Below, piece after piece: positions 36,637 through 45,086 of a DNA stretch of 64,000 nt. The stretch lies in the NCBI RefSeq assembly GCF_000336555.1, contig NZ_KB375281.1, positions 1,282,713 through 1,346,712 of the forward strand. The letters are read 5' to 3'. The stretch's first letter is position 1, and every line of letters begins with the position of its first letter. Below the pieces are notes generated by a model. That model saw only the letters and a list, made by a program, of their open reading frames with translations, was not told the DNA's origin and made no database searches. A program made the position numbers and the translations under genes. The DNA comes from Afipia clevelandensis ATCC 49720. GTDB taxonomy: Bacteria > Pseudomonadota > Alphaproteobacteria > Rhizobiales > Xanthobacteraceae.

Positions 36637-37947
36637 ATGTACGCGGCCATCAAGCGAGAACTGACCGACGTCTGGATCGGCTTTTGTGTATGGACCGGAC
36701 CCAATCGGCCAGCGGCGCAGGCTGCGCGGCGCAAGGGGACCGAAAATTTCGCAATCATCGGCGCCGCCGGGTTGCCATGGTCCACATCCATCATCTCCAT
36801 CTGCGGGCTGGCATTCCTGCTTGGATTTCTGAGCACAATGAAGCCTGCGGACTTCCTTCGCTCACTGAAGCATCCCGCCAGTCTCGCCGCGCTGGCGCTG
36901 TGCGCTCTGGCCGTGCTGGGCCTTTTTTGGGCTGACGGCGTGCCGTGGTCTGACCGATTCCGGGGAATAACGCCCATGGCGAAACTGCTGGGCATTCCGA
37001 TCCTGATCTACGCCTTCGGGCAATCCGGCCGTGGCCGATACGTCTTCTATGCGTTCGTCGCCTCGTGCACGGTTCTCATGCTGTATTCGTGGATCGCGCT
37101 ATGCTGGCCAGGCGTATCGATACACTACAAGGCCGACCAGCCCGGCGTCCCCGTCAAGAACTATATCGACCAAAGTCAGGGTTTCGTGTTCTGCGCTTTC
37201 GCTCTCGCTGCGATCGGAGTCGAAACCCTTCGGCGAAAGCGGCCATCGCTTGCGATCCTGTCAGCGGTCATCGCAATCGGGCTGATCGCCAATCTCGTGT
37301 TCGTCAACGTCGCGCGAACTGCGCTGGTATACTCACCCGTCCTCGCTGTCATGTTTGCGTACCGTTATCTCGGACGCAGGCAATTCTGGATTGCCCTTCC
37401 AGCCCTGACGGCTCTCATTGCCGCGCTCTGGATGGTTTCGCCAAACTTGCAGCACAAGGTCACCGCCGCATTCAGTGAATACAAGATCGCACAGAGCGGT
37501 CAACAAACCACATCCGTCGGACAGCGGCTGGAACTGTGGAGCAAATCAATCGAATTCTTCAAGGCGGCGCCGATCATCGGCCACGGAACGGGGTCTGCCA
37601 AACCGCTGCTGACTCGCGATGCGCCCAAACAGGCCGGCTCGCCGATTGTCGGCAACCCGCATAACCAGACCTTTCTGGTGGCGATTCAATGGGGCGCCAT
37701 CGGAATCCTGACCCTCTATGCGATGTGGATTACTCACCTGCTGACATTCCGTGGCAAAGGTATTGTCGCCTGGATGGGCCTTGTCGCTGTCGTGCAGAAC
37801 ATTTTAAGCTCGCTGTTCAATTCCCATCTCAGCGATTTCTATCAGGGCTGGCTGTATGTCATCGTGGTCGGCATCGCAGCGGGCATGCTGACACAGACTG
37901 CACCCTCGCGTGAGCAGTCCGATCAACCAAGCCCGTCATCCTCGTAA
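36637..37947 (+). CDS. O-antigen ligase (WaaL-like, Wzy_C domain)
   Basis: A 436-residue polytopic membrane protein with about ten hydrophobic segments. The long periplasmic loop region GQRLELWSKSIEFFKAAPIIGHGTG with the downstream NPHNQTFLVAIQWG contains the conserved arginine and histidine of WaaL/Wzy_C ligases. It would transfer undecaprenyl-linked O-polysaccharide to lipid A-core, the step after ABC export. With two Wzm/Wzt sets present and no Wzy/Wzx, ligase is likelier than polymerase. It is divergent from the LptF/G-like gene. Confidence 0.86.
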   Translation: MYAAIKRELTDVWIGFCVWTGPNRPAAQAARRKGTENFAIIGAAGLPWSTSIISICGLAFLLGFLSTMKPADFLRSLKHPASLAALALCALAVLGLFWADGVPWSDRFRGITPMAKLLGIPILIYAFGQSGRGRYVFYAFVASCTVLMLYSWIALCWPGVSIHYKADQPGVPVKNYIDQSQGFVFCAFALAAIGVETLRRKRPSLAILSAVIAIGLIANLVFVNVARTALVYSPVLAVMFAYRYLGRRQFWIALPALTALIAALWMVSPNLQHKVTAAFSEYKIAQSGQQTTSVGQRLELWSKSIEFFKAAPIIGHGTGSAKPLLTRDAPKQAGSPIVGNPHNQTFLVAIQWGAIGILTLYAMWITHLLTFRGKGIVAWMGLVAVVQNILSSLFNSHLSDFYQGWLYVIVVGIAAGMLTQTAPSREQSDQPSPSSS

Positions 37948-37953
37948 TGGGTC

Positions 37954-38448
37954 TCAGGTCCGTGACAGGGTGATGTTTGCACCCTTGAATTCGCTGCCGT
38001 GCGAGCGGATCACAACCGATTGCGAATTTCCCCTGGTGGTCAAAACAAGATCCGCGGAAAATGTCCCCGCGCTCACGACCACCTGAAAACGGCCTGCCGA
38101 GACCGCACCCTGAACGTCGCCGGCGACATTGCGCGTGGACTCGCTCCAGGTACCGGACAACTTGTTGCCGTCGGCAACCACGTTGCTGGTCAGTTCGATC
38201 TTGTAGCTGTCGCTGGCGCAGCGCAGCGTCTGCTGAAGCGCGTTGCCGTCGGCCCTCACCGCGTAGGTCGCGCGGCAACGGATCGCCTCGCGCGCGCCGC
38301 CCTCAAGGGAAATCGTGCCCTTGCCCGACCAGACACCGGACATGCCTGCGAACGGATGCGCCGTCTGCGCATGCGAACCGGGGATACACGACAGAAAAAG
38401 AATGGCTGCAGCGACGGCCTTGTCAGTGGTTGAACCGAGCAAAAACAT
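37954..38448 (-). CDS. Exported hypothetical protein
   Basis: A 164-residue predicted periplasmic protein. The signal peptide runs about TTDKAVAAAILFLSCIPGSHA; the mature domain begins with FAGMSGVWSGKGTISLEGG and reads as a small beta-barrel-like domain also seen in other exported proteins of this group. ATG 38448 follows GAGGTGAG; starts at 38460 and 38478 are open too. It converges with the ligase gene six bases from its stop. No function is known. Confidence 0.7.
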   Translation of the reverse strand: MFLLGSTTDKAVAAAILFLSCIPGSHAQTAHPFAGMSGVWSGKGTISLEGGAREAIRCRATYAVRADGNALQQTLRCASDSYKIELTSNVVADGNKLSGTWSESTRNVAGDVQGAVSAGRFQVVVSAGTFSADLVLTTRGNSQSVVIRSHGSEFKGANITLSRT

Positions 38449-38552
38449 CTCACCTCGCATTGTGACCGATCCGCGCAAAACTTCGCGCGAATTCCCGGAT
38501 CGCTAACTTCGCAGATGCGAAAACGGTTCCAACGATCGGCCGCAAATGTGGA

Positions 38553-38921
38553 TCAATTTTGGTCGGCAAGCGCTTGTGATGACAGAAAGCGGACAATCGG
38601 AAAGTCTGGACGCTCGCCGGACAGTGATGCAATACGTCCCTTCACCTCGTAGATCGAGATCGGAACATCGGTATCGCGCGTGAATATCCGCAGACACCAC
38701 CCCTCTTCCAGTTCCAGAAGAGGCGCAGGCAGGAGAAAATGCACGGGCGTTTCCTTGCTGGACTACTGCACTGTCATCACCTCGTGCGGCACGATTTTCG
38801 GCGAACGAGTGACGATCTCGATGCCAACGACCCAAGACTGGGTTCGACCGCCGAACTCCATGGCGGCGAAACGCAGCGTCTCGATCGGCCAAGACTTAAC
38901 AGCGCGATCCTTTAACGGCAG
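38553..38921 (-). pseudogene. Amber-interrupted hypothetical gene
   Basis: One minus-strand frame reads as continuous coding sequence (LRFAAMEFGGRTQSWVVGI, then EIVTRSPKIVPHEVMTVQ) up to a TAG at 38765-38763. It continues in the same frame (SSKETPVHFLLPAPLLELEE through FLSSQALADQN) to a stop at 38553. ATG 38861 would start it, and GTG 38744 could restart translation. Codon-position composition looks coding on both sides of the stop. It could be a decayed gene or a sequencing error. It fills most of the 578-bp gap 38449-39026. Confidence 0.5.
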
Positions 38922-39026
38922 TCGGCTTATCGCTTATCGTTAGCCAGATCATATTCAAACTGCGAAGACTGGTGATCGGTCACAGATTTCCTGAAGGGCT
39001 GGACGACCACTCCCCTGCGCAATACC

Positions 39027-40133
39027 GTGACCGCAGAGAAAAGGAATACGATCTTGCCCACCCCGCTCGCGCAAAAGATCGCCCGTGATTACGGAACACC
39101 GGCCCTTGTCATTGACATGGACCGTGTCGAGCGAAACATCGCGCGCGTGCAGAAGATTTGCGACGAGGCGGGCGTCGCCAACCGGCCTCATATCAAGACC
39201 CACAAGAGCCCGCTTCTCGCGCGCCTTCAAATCGAGGCTGGCGCCAAGGGCATCACCTGCCAGAAACTCGGCGAAGCTGAAGTCATGGCGCAGGCGGGGA
39301 TCGACGACATTCTCATCAGCTACAATCTGATCGGCGACGAAAAGATGGCGCGCCTCGGCGCCCTGCTCGCCGAAACGCATGTCACCGTCGCCGCGGACAA
39401 TCCCGTTGTCATCGCGGGTCTCACCGCAGCAGCGGCCGCAGCAGGTCGTGATGTGCCGGTGGTGATCGAGTGCGACACCGGCCGCAAGCGGGCCGGCGTG
39501 GAAACGCCTGGCGAGGCCATCGCGCTCGCCCGCCAGATCAAGGACACGTCCGGTCTTTCGTTCGCCGGGCTGCTGATGTATCCGACCGAAACCGGCTGGA
39601 CCGAGGCGCAGCGCTTTCATGACGATGCACTGGCGGGCATCCGTCAGTTGGGTCTCGACCCGAAGATCGTGTCCACGGGCGGATCGCCGAACCTGAAGAA
39701 CGTCGGCAAGCTCAAGGGCGCGACCGAGCATCGCCCCGGCACCTACATCTACAACGACCGCATGCAGGTCGCCGCCGGTGTCGCCTCGTGGGACGATTGC
39801 ACCCTGCATGTCTATTCCACCGTGGTGAGCCGCGCGTCGCCCGATCGCGGCATTCTCGATGCCGGCTCCAAGACATTGACGGCCGATACCGGCGGCCTCG
39901 ATGGCTACGGATTGATTCTCGAACATCCGCAGGCGCGGATCGCCCGCTTCGCGGAAGAACACGGCTTCCTTGATCTGACACAGAGCAACACGCGCCCCGC
40001 TGTCGGCGATGTCGTGCGCATCGTGCCGAACCATGTCTGCGTCGTGGTCAACATGTCCGATGAGGTGGTCATGGTACGCGGCGACGAGATTGTCGGAATT
40101 CTTCCCGTCGCGGCGCGCGGCAAATTGCGTTGA
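39027..40133 (+). CDS. D-threonine aldolase / D-serine dehydratase-like PLP enzyme
   Basis: A 368-residue fold-type III PLP enzyme. The PLP lysine is Lys57 in RPHIKTHKSP, in the alanine-racemase-like barrel beginning YGTPALVIDMDRVERNI. The C-terminal metal site is PNHVCVVVN, the His-x-Cys pattern seen in zinc-dependent D-serine dehydratases. D-threonine aldolases of this family use a related metal site, so either activity, or cleavage of a beta-hydroxy-D-amino acid, is possible. The start is GTG 39027. It stands alone, and no partner genes identify its substrate. Confidence 0.85.
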   Translation: MTAEKRNTILPTPLAQKIARDYGTPALVIDMDRVERNIARVQKICDEAGVANRPHIKTHKSPLLARLQIEAGAKGITCQKLGEAEVMAQAGIDDILISYNLIGDEKMARLGALLAETHVTVAADNPVVIAGLTAAAAAAGRDVPVVIECDTGRKRAGVETPGEAIALARQIKDTSGLSFAGLLMYPTETGWTEAQRFHDDALAGIRQLGLDPKIVSTGGSPNLKNVGKLKGATEHRPGTYIYNDRMQVAAGVASWDDCTLHVYSTVVSRASPDRGILDAGSKTLTADTGGLDGYGLILEHPQARIARFAEEHGFLDLTQSNTRPAVGDVVRIVPNHVCVVVNMSDEVVMVRGDEIVGILPVAARGKLR

Positions 40134-40296
40134 GCGCCCGCCGGCGCCGCTCCTGGATCACACCGTCTTCCGGTACGACACATACACCCGGCCTGAAACG
40201 AGGGCATCAGCCTGAAAAATGTCAGCTGATGGGTTTAGCCAGTTGGTGGCCCTGCCCGGCAATTTGCGGATCGAAGGAACCTGGCTCGTGCCGGCG

Positions 40297-40581
40297 TCAG
40301 CGCCGGCCGTAACCCGGCGAGACCATGTTCTTGAGCTGCACGAGGAGCGTAAAAACCCACACCAGTCCGTACATGCCCGCCAGCCCGAGCGCGGTCCTGC
40401 GATCCATCAGCGACAACCCGGTCCAGTACCAGACGCGGTAGATCCACAGCCCCGCGGTCGCAACGCCCAGCAGACAGACCAGCAGCTTGATGCCCTGGCT
40501 GTTCGCGACCCCCACCGCCGCGAACAGCAGTGTTGCCGGAATGAGGAACATCTGGCAGGCGGAAATCAGCGTCTCGTTCAT
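40297..40581 (-). CDS. Small conserved membrane protein
   Basis: A 94-residue protein with three hydrophobic segments (ACQMFLIPATLLFAAVGVA, LLVCLLGVATAGLWIYRVW, ALGLAGMYGLVWVFTLLVQ). ATG 40581 is chosen; the frame extends to 40608. The stop codon is inside a short GC-rich hairpin (40290-40307) without a T run. Function unknown. The 298 bp from 40609 to 40906 hold a small hairpin at 40674-40689 and the attL tRNA fragment. Confidence 0.65.
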   Translation of the reverse strand: MNETLISACQMFLIPATLLFAAVGVANSQGIKLLVCLLGVATAGLWIYRVWYWTGLSLMDRRTALGLAGMYGLVWVFTLLVQLKNMVSPGYGRR

Positions 40582-40760
40582 GAAGCGTCCCTTGGCGAAT
40601 CGGGCCAATTCTAGATCAATCGCATATCACGCGGGTGATCCCGTTCTGGCGTGAGGCTGCCGGGCACGAAAAAGGGCCGGAAAAGGCCCGAACCCGCAGG
40701 ATTCCCCTTCTTGCGCGGGGGGCCGAAGGACGCTACAGCATCGGAGCCTCTTGGCACGGT

Positions 40761-40804
40761 TCGGAGCGTAGCGCAGCCCGGTTAGCGCACTAGTCTGGGG
40801 GACT
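40761..40804 (+). repeat. attL: 5' half of tRNA-Pro, direct repeat with 49251-49294
   Basis: These 44 bases are identical to 49251-49294, the 5' half of the intact tRNA-Pro gene through the anticodon loop. After base 40804 the sequence diverges and the 3' half of the tRNA is missing. It marks the left boundary of an integrated element whose right boundary is the intact tRNA. Confidence 0.88.
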
Positions 40805-40862
40805 TTGGCGCTATGCCAGTTTCCCATTGATTTCCAATTATTTATTATACGCTCCATAGTCA

Positions 40863-40888
40863 GTCCGGGGCTTTGGCCGGGACTTTCC
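40863..40888 (+). repeat. Left copy of a CCGGGACTTT-type repeat near attL
   Basis: Two related units, TCCGGGGCTTTGG and CCGGGACTTTCC, lie about 60 bp inside the left boundary. Similar tandem units occur at 49125-49147 just inside the right boundary. They could be integrase arm-type binding sites. Confidence 0.45.
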
Positions 40889-40906
40889 GTTGATTTAAGG
40901 ATTCTC

Positions 40907-41485
40907 ATGAGCGGACCAGAGAAGCATTTTGCTGCACTTGGTAGAGTCGCGATGGCCGCGAGTCGCGTCGAAGAAGCCATGATTGTTTACACGCAATTTC
41001 TCACCGAAACGTTGGATAGTAAAAAGAGATACTTGAAAAATTCTCGCGGGAAGCGACTGACCCCGAATTTCGTTGAAGGTCGGTTGCGGTGGCAAAGTTG
41101 GGCAATGAATGCAGCTGAGCTGCGAGGCTTAGTAAAGCTGCGATTTTCCAGGCGATACCATCCAAGACTATTCAAGGTATTGGATCGAGTACGTCAGCTT
41201 CGGGAGCAGCGGAACGACGCGATACACGGCCTGTGGCAGGTTATGCAAGACGAGACAGGCAATTTCGTAGGAGTCTATCAGTTTTCGAAGCGCTCACCCA
41301 AACGAGGAAAGCTAGGCAAGCTGAGCGTTCAAAAGCCGGATGCTGACGCGCTCAACAAGCTGGCAAATGATCTCAGTGATTGCTTACAAAATTTAAAAAC
41401 AGAGTTCGGTCACGTCTTTGACCTTGATGAAAAATATCGAGTTTGGGCGGAAACACAGATTCGGCCTCCAACCCGGAAGCGGTAG
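40907..41485 (+). CDS. HEPN-like hypothetical protein
   Basis: A 192-residue helical protein beginning MSGPEKHFAALGRVAMAA. Residues 98-107 read LREQRNDAIH and contain R-x4-H (Arg102 to His107), the motif of HEPN-domain RNases and related minimal nucleotidyltransferase partners. ATG 40907 has AAGG upstream. It lies just inside the left end of the element, a usual place for cargo. HEPN is inferred from motif and helicity only; no partner antitoxin is evident. Confidence 0.6.
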   Translation: MSGPEKHFAALGRVAMAASRVEEAMIVYTQFLTETLDSKKRYLKNSRGKRLTPNFVEGRLRWQSWAMNAAELRGLVKLRFSRRYHPRLFKVLDRVRQLREQRNDAIHGLWQVMQDETGNFVGVYQFSKRSPKRGKLGKLSVQKPDADALNKLANDLSDCLQNLKTEFGHVFDLDEKYRVWAETQIRPPTRKR

Positions 41486-41511
41486 CTGGATGAAGGTTAG
41501 GCGTTAACAGG

Positions 41512-41841
41512 CTAAGTATTTCGAAGTTTCTCTGCGATGGTCATAGCGTCCCGGACATCATCGATCAGCGCGTGGGCATATTTTGATGTGGTGGACACAT
41601 CTGAGTGGCGCAGCAGCTTCTGGACGGCCTTTAGGTTCCCAGTAGCCCTCAGGATGCCCGTTGCGGCTGTGTGTCGATTGTCGTGGAATCTGTAGTCTAG
41701 CAGCACCGCATCCAGCTTGGCACGCCGCCACTCGGTCTTAAGGCCCTCGCGGGTCATGGGATACCGCTGGCCCTTCTTCCGATCTACGCCACGCCGTTGG
41801 GCTATGTATGTAAAACCGCGCGGGCTTGGCGGGCTTTGCAA
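41512..41841 (-). pseudogene. Tyrosine integrase, C-terminal fragment
   Basis: Only the last 110 residues of a phage-type integrase remain. HDNRHTAATGILRATG gives the H-x-x-R, KLLRHSDVSTTSKYAHAL gives the second histidine and the nucleophilic tyrosine. The N-terminal arm- and core-binding domains and the first catalytic arginine are missing: the frame runs out at about 41850, where the promoter of the HNH gene starts. The element therefore cannot move by its own integrase. Confidence 0.82.
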
Positions 41842-41878
41842 TGACGGGAAGGTCTTTTGAATTTGAACGGGTACATTT

Positions 41879-42679
41879 ATGTCCGTAGAAGTAGCATATC
41901 CAGCAGCAAATCAATGCATCTACTGCGGCGCGACGAGCTATGCAGTAGATAGTAAAAGGTATCTAGCTGAAGAACACATAATTCCATTCGGTTTAAATGG
42001 AAACGTTGTTATTCCGCGTGCGAGTTGTCGTAGATGTGAGCGGATTACGGGGCGAACAGAGTCCATAGTATTGAAGGGCTCATTACTAGGCTGCCGGACA
42101 CATCTTCGTTTACAAACTCGACTACCAAAAGATCGTCCGAAAGTTCTACCTCTATTTGACCCGACCACCACGCCTAATCGTAAAGTGATGGTCGATATAG
42201 CAGATTACCCGATTTCACTTCTGCTAATGCAATTAGACCAACCAGCAATTTTAACTAGAAGAGCGGCTGATAATTCTACGTCAGCGGTTTGGAGTAAGTT
42301 GTTTAGGGTCGATATGGAAACTCTAAGATTAAAGTATGGTCTCTCGAAGATCGCGACCTCATCCCTTGATGTTCATTCATTTAATCGAATGCTGGCCAAA
42401 ATAGCTCATAGTTTTGCGATGGCTGAGCAACTAGCAGGACGACTAAGTCAGTTTAAGCCGTATCTAGTTCAGCTGATTCTTGATGCAAACGGCAAAACGA
42501 ATTGGGACATGCATGTCGGCGGTTGGCTGGAGGCGGTTCCGCCGTCCAATAAATTGCATGAGATTGGGATTGAAAGACCTATTGAGCGGCACGAGAAACT
42601 GATAAGCGTCAAAATTCGCTTGTTCGCTAACTTGGGTGCACCGGTCTACCGCGTCATCGCTGGCGAACGAATTGCCTAA
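41879..42679 (+). CDS. HNH-type nuclease-like protein
   Basis: A 266-residue protein with an N-terminal zinc/HNH unit: CIYCGATSYAV, then RYLAEEHIIPFGLNG, then ASCRRCERITG. Two CxxC pairs with EHIIP between them are the pattern of HNH endonucleases. The remaining 190 residues are unrecognised. The gene is AT-rich compared with the core chromosome, which supports recent transfer. It might act in phage defence or be a mobile-element nuclease. Confidence 0.72.
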   Translation: MSVEVAYPAANQCIYCGATSYAVDSKRYLAEEHIIPFGLNGNVVIPRASCRRCERITGRTESIVLKGSLLGCRTHLRLQTRLPKDRPKVLPLFDPTTTPNRKVMVDIADYPISLLLMQLDQPAILTRRAADNSTSAVWSKLFRVDMETLRLKYGLSKIATSSLDVHSFNRMLAKIAHSFAMAEQLAGRLSQFKPYLVQLILDANGKTNWDMHVGGWLEAVPPSNKLHEIGIERPIERHEKLISVKIRLFANLGAPVYRVIAGERIA

Positions 42680-42740
42680 CGTCGTTCTTAGCGCTCAGGT
42701 TTCGAGACTATGACAAGTTTGTTGGCGCGTTCGCTCAATA

Positions 42741-42875
42741 ACTACGCCGCCCGCAACGTGCCCTTCGTTGCCAGCCACTGTTTCCAATTGATCGGCAGCG
42801 GTTTGATCTTCTCTCCGACCTTGTCTTCCGGCCAATTGTGAACGATGTGTTGCGCTAAGCTAACGCAAACGCCAC
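42741..42875 (-). pseudogene. Coding remnant of unknown type
   Basis: A minus-strand open stretch without a start codon encodes SLAQHIVHNWPEDKVGEKI, then KPLPINWKQWLATKG, ending at a TAG at 42743-42741. It reads like the C terminus of a real protein and is more GC-rich than its surroundings, but overlaps the end of the membrane-protein gene. I do not recognise the family. Confidence 0.35.
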
Positions 42876-43235
42876 GCTAGCCATTCTTACTCCCGGAAAA
42901 AAGGAAACGGCGGAGCCAAGAAACAGCAAATAAGTAAAATGGTGCATCCACTGAGCCGTGCGCCACCAGTTGTTGCCATAGAGAAGCTGCGTAAAATAAG
43001 CAAAAGCAAATACAAAGGCAGCAATCAGCGCGCCAACTCCGAAATACCACAAGGCACTTTCGATAGGGGCTACACTCGCAGCTTTTGCGGCGGGTGACAG
43101 AGCCGTTCTTGCTCCACCCCAAAATGCCAATAAAGCAACGGCTGCTCCACCATTCAAGGTGAGGAGGGTCTTCATACCTTCGATTGCGTACTTAGTCCCT
43201 TCCTCCCAATGCCAACGCGTTTCTTCCCGATCCAT
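42855..43235 (-). CDS. Small membrane protein of the island
   Basis: A 126-residue protein beginning MDREETRWHWEEGTKYAIEG with three hydrophobic segments (TLNGGAAVALLAFWGGA, YFGVGALIAAFVFAFAYF, FTYLLFLGSAVSFF). ATG 43235 is preferred over 43247. Function unknown; small proteins of this design occur as membrane effectors in accessory islands, but nothing specific is seen. Confidence 0.6.
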   Translation of the reverse strand: MDREETRWHWEEGTKYAIEGMKTLLTLNGGAAVALLAFWGGARTALSPAAKAASVAPIESALWYFGVGALIAAFVFAFAYFTQLLYGNNWWRTAQWMHHFTYLLFLGSAVSFFPGVRMASVAFALA

Positions 43236-43392
43236 ATTTGCCCCCAAGATTCACGCACCATTACAGCGCGGGGAATTGTAGGTTGCAAGAGCACTAGAGC
43301 TGCTCGGTACATCCAAATGCAGCAGATCGAGATATACGAAGTATCAAGCGTGAGCTGAAACGTTGCAGCCTCGTACCTACGGAGAGGGAAAA

Positions 43393-44472
43393 TTACTTCG
43401 CGTTGCCGGACAACGAATCTGTATCATAAGGAAGCCACCAGGCTCGGCCTCCAACACCACCAGTCATATCTGCCTTACGACCGTCGATCTTGCTCGGCGC
43501 AATGCCAGCCAGCACCTGCATGACGTCTTTTATAACCCACGCGGAGCATCGATAATATTGGTGCCTGTGATGCGTCTTTCCGTCATCGCCAAAAGTCGTG
43601 GCAACGTCGCTGCAATCAACAGTAGTAACAGTTTTGGGAAGTAGTCCTAAAGAACGCGGCTTACCAAGTCCCAATGGAATCCACGAGTTCACCGCATTAC
43701 TTAGTGCGAGAGCCAGATCGCCGCCAGCATAGTAAGTGGTCACGCGCTTGGCCAATTTGACAAGCGGAGCAAGTTGGTCTGCCTTCGAAAGCGCATTATC
43801 TGGCACATCGGACGCCGCAAGAATCGCGCCCTCAAACAAGTTTTCTTTGATCTCTTTTGGTGACTTTTTGCGAATGATTTGCATCGCGCCACTAAGTGCG
43901 CGGTTACCCATAGAATGAGCGACGAGATTTAGCTGCGGCTTCTGCGCAGAAGATGGCGCGTTCAGGGACGCGAGCAGTTTTGTCAACACATCAGCGACGA
44001 AGGCGCTCGATTTTTGTGCTTTTGTTTGGTCGGATCTATAGGGCTTCAAGCCAAACTGACCATTAGATGGCCACGAAATGCAGTAACACTCCAACGCGCC
44101 GTATGCGTCTGCAATTTGCGCTGAGCTATGCAGTGCGCTGATGAACGTTGAATTGAATCCAGGAATTAGAATTGTCCCAAATTCTGATCCAGCTTTTCTC
44201 AGTTTCTGGGCGGCAGCGCGATCACGGGCGAATGAAACAATATCGTTGGGTTGAGGAGCTTTCGTTTTTCCCGATGGCGTAGGCTCGTCCAGAACAAGCG
44301 TAGTGTGATCAGGATACCAACCTGTGTCCGGCTTATTGGACTGCTGGACGACGTTAATCGATCCAGTGATGTATCGCTTGGCGTCGCCATCAAAGAAATC
44401 AGAACCAAACATTTCGAGGCTGTTGACCCGGTTGCGATTTGTCGCAAAGCGAACGCGAATTGATTTCTGCAC
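43393..44472 (-). CDS. DUF900-type alpha/beta hydrolase
   Basis: A 359-residue serine-hydrolase-fold protein. IRVRFATNRNR near the N terminus, GTILIPGFNSTFISALHSSAQ and the nucleophile elbow LVAHSMGNRALSGAM (serine in A-H-S-M-G) match the DUF900 family. A candidate catalytic histidine lies near the C terminus in GKTHHRHQYYRC. The start is GTG 44472 with AGGGAG upstream. It follows the BP74-like gene by 39 bp and is probably co-transcribed. It might hydrolyse lipid or ester substrates; no signal peptide is present. Confidence 0.78.
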   Translation of the reverse strand: MQKSIRVRFATNRNRVNSLEMFGSDFFDGDAKRYITGSINVVQQSNKPDTGWYPDHTTLVLDEPTPSGKTKAPQPNDIVSFARDRAAAQKLRKAGSEFGTILIPGFNSTFISALHSSAQIADAYGALECYCISWPSNGQFGLKPYRSDQTKAQKSSAFVADVLTKLLASLNAPSSAQKPQLNLVAHSMGNRALSGAMQIIRKKSPKEIKENLFEGAILAASDVPDNALSKADQLAPLVKLAKRVTTYYAGGDLALALSNAVNSWIPLGLGKPRSLGLLPKTVTTVDCSDVATTFGDDGKTHHRHQYYRCSAWVIKDVMQVLAGIAPSKIDGRKADMTGGVGGRAWWLPYDTDSLSGNAK

Positions 44473-44511
44473 AAGCTGCTCCCTAATCTATGAAAATTGG
44501 AAAATAACTAC

Positions 44512-44877
44512 CTAAGCTATGGTCTTGAGCCCAAAGAAGGAAAACCGGACTTCCTCAATCACGCGCGATTGCCACGGGCACCAGATGTTTTTTGGGAGAA
44601 AGCTGTCGCCGACATCTGCCAAATGCGCTTCGACATCCAAAATGGATGCATCGCAGACTTCGGTAGTTGTTTCAAAGAATTCTATTGTCAGTGGATCGAG
44701 ATGCCAGCTCCACGGCGCATTATAGAACCGGGTCGCTTTCACGATCCTGCCCATTACGGACTTGGCAGCTAGTTTGCCGGATACGAACCCTCGCGCTTCC
44801 TTTATGAGCGCCTCAGTCTCCAACTGAATGACGAAAGTCCTGTGTATGCTCTGTTGATAGCAACGAAAGTATGTCAT
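44512..44877 (-). CDS. BP74-like small protein
   Basis: A 121-residue protein. TFVIQLETEALIKEARGFVSG, then KSVMGRIVKATRFYNAPWSWHLDP and FFETTTEVCDASI, then CPWQSRVIEEVRFSF match, from recall, bacterial relatives of the N-terminal domain of BP74-related proteins. Biochemical function in bacteria is unknown to me. ATG 44877 has GAGGAA upstream. It is first in a two-gene unit with the DUF900 hydrolase. Confidence 0.6.
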   Translation of the reverse strand: MTYFRCYQQSIHRTFVIQLETEALIKEARGFVSGKLAAKSVMGRIVKATRFYNAPWSWHLDPLTIEFFETTTEVCDASILDVEAHLADVGDSFLPKNIWCPWQSRVIEEVRFSFFGLKTIA

Positions 44878-45086
44878 TGGAAAATTCCTCGATGATAATG
44901 TCCTTCAGAAAGTAAAACTAGTTCGCAATATTGATCGAAGCTGACAGAAATTTTTCCGATTTACAACAAGGCTTTGCGATCGCTGAACTCTCCTAGCGCC
45001 GCAACCGCCCGACGGGGCGGCGTGTGGGTATTGCTTGTTCCAAAGACCTCAGAAACAATCTTTCCGGGTCTGGGGAGGTCCAAGAG

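Noticed and set aside
40674-40689. GGGCC/GGCCC hairpin with an A run on its left
   Set aside because: Short stem, and no minus-strand gene ends nearby, so a terminator call is not supported.
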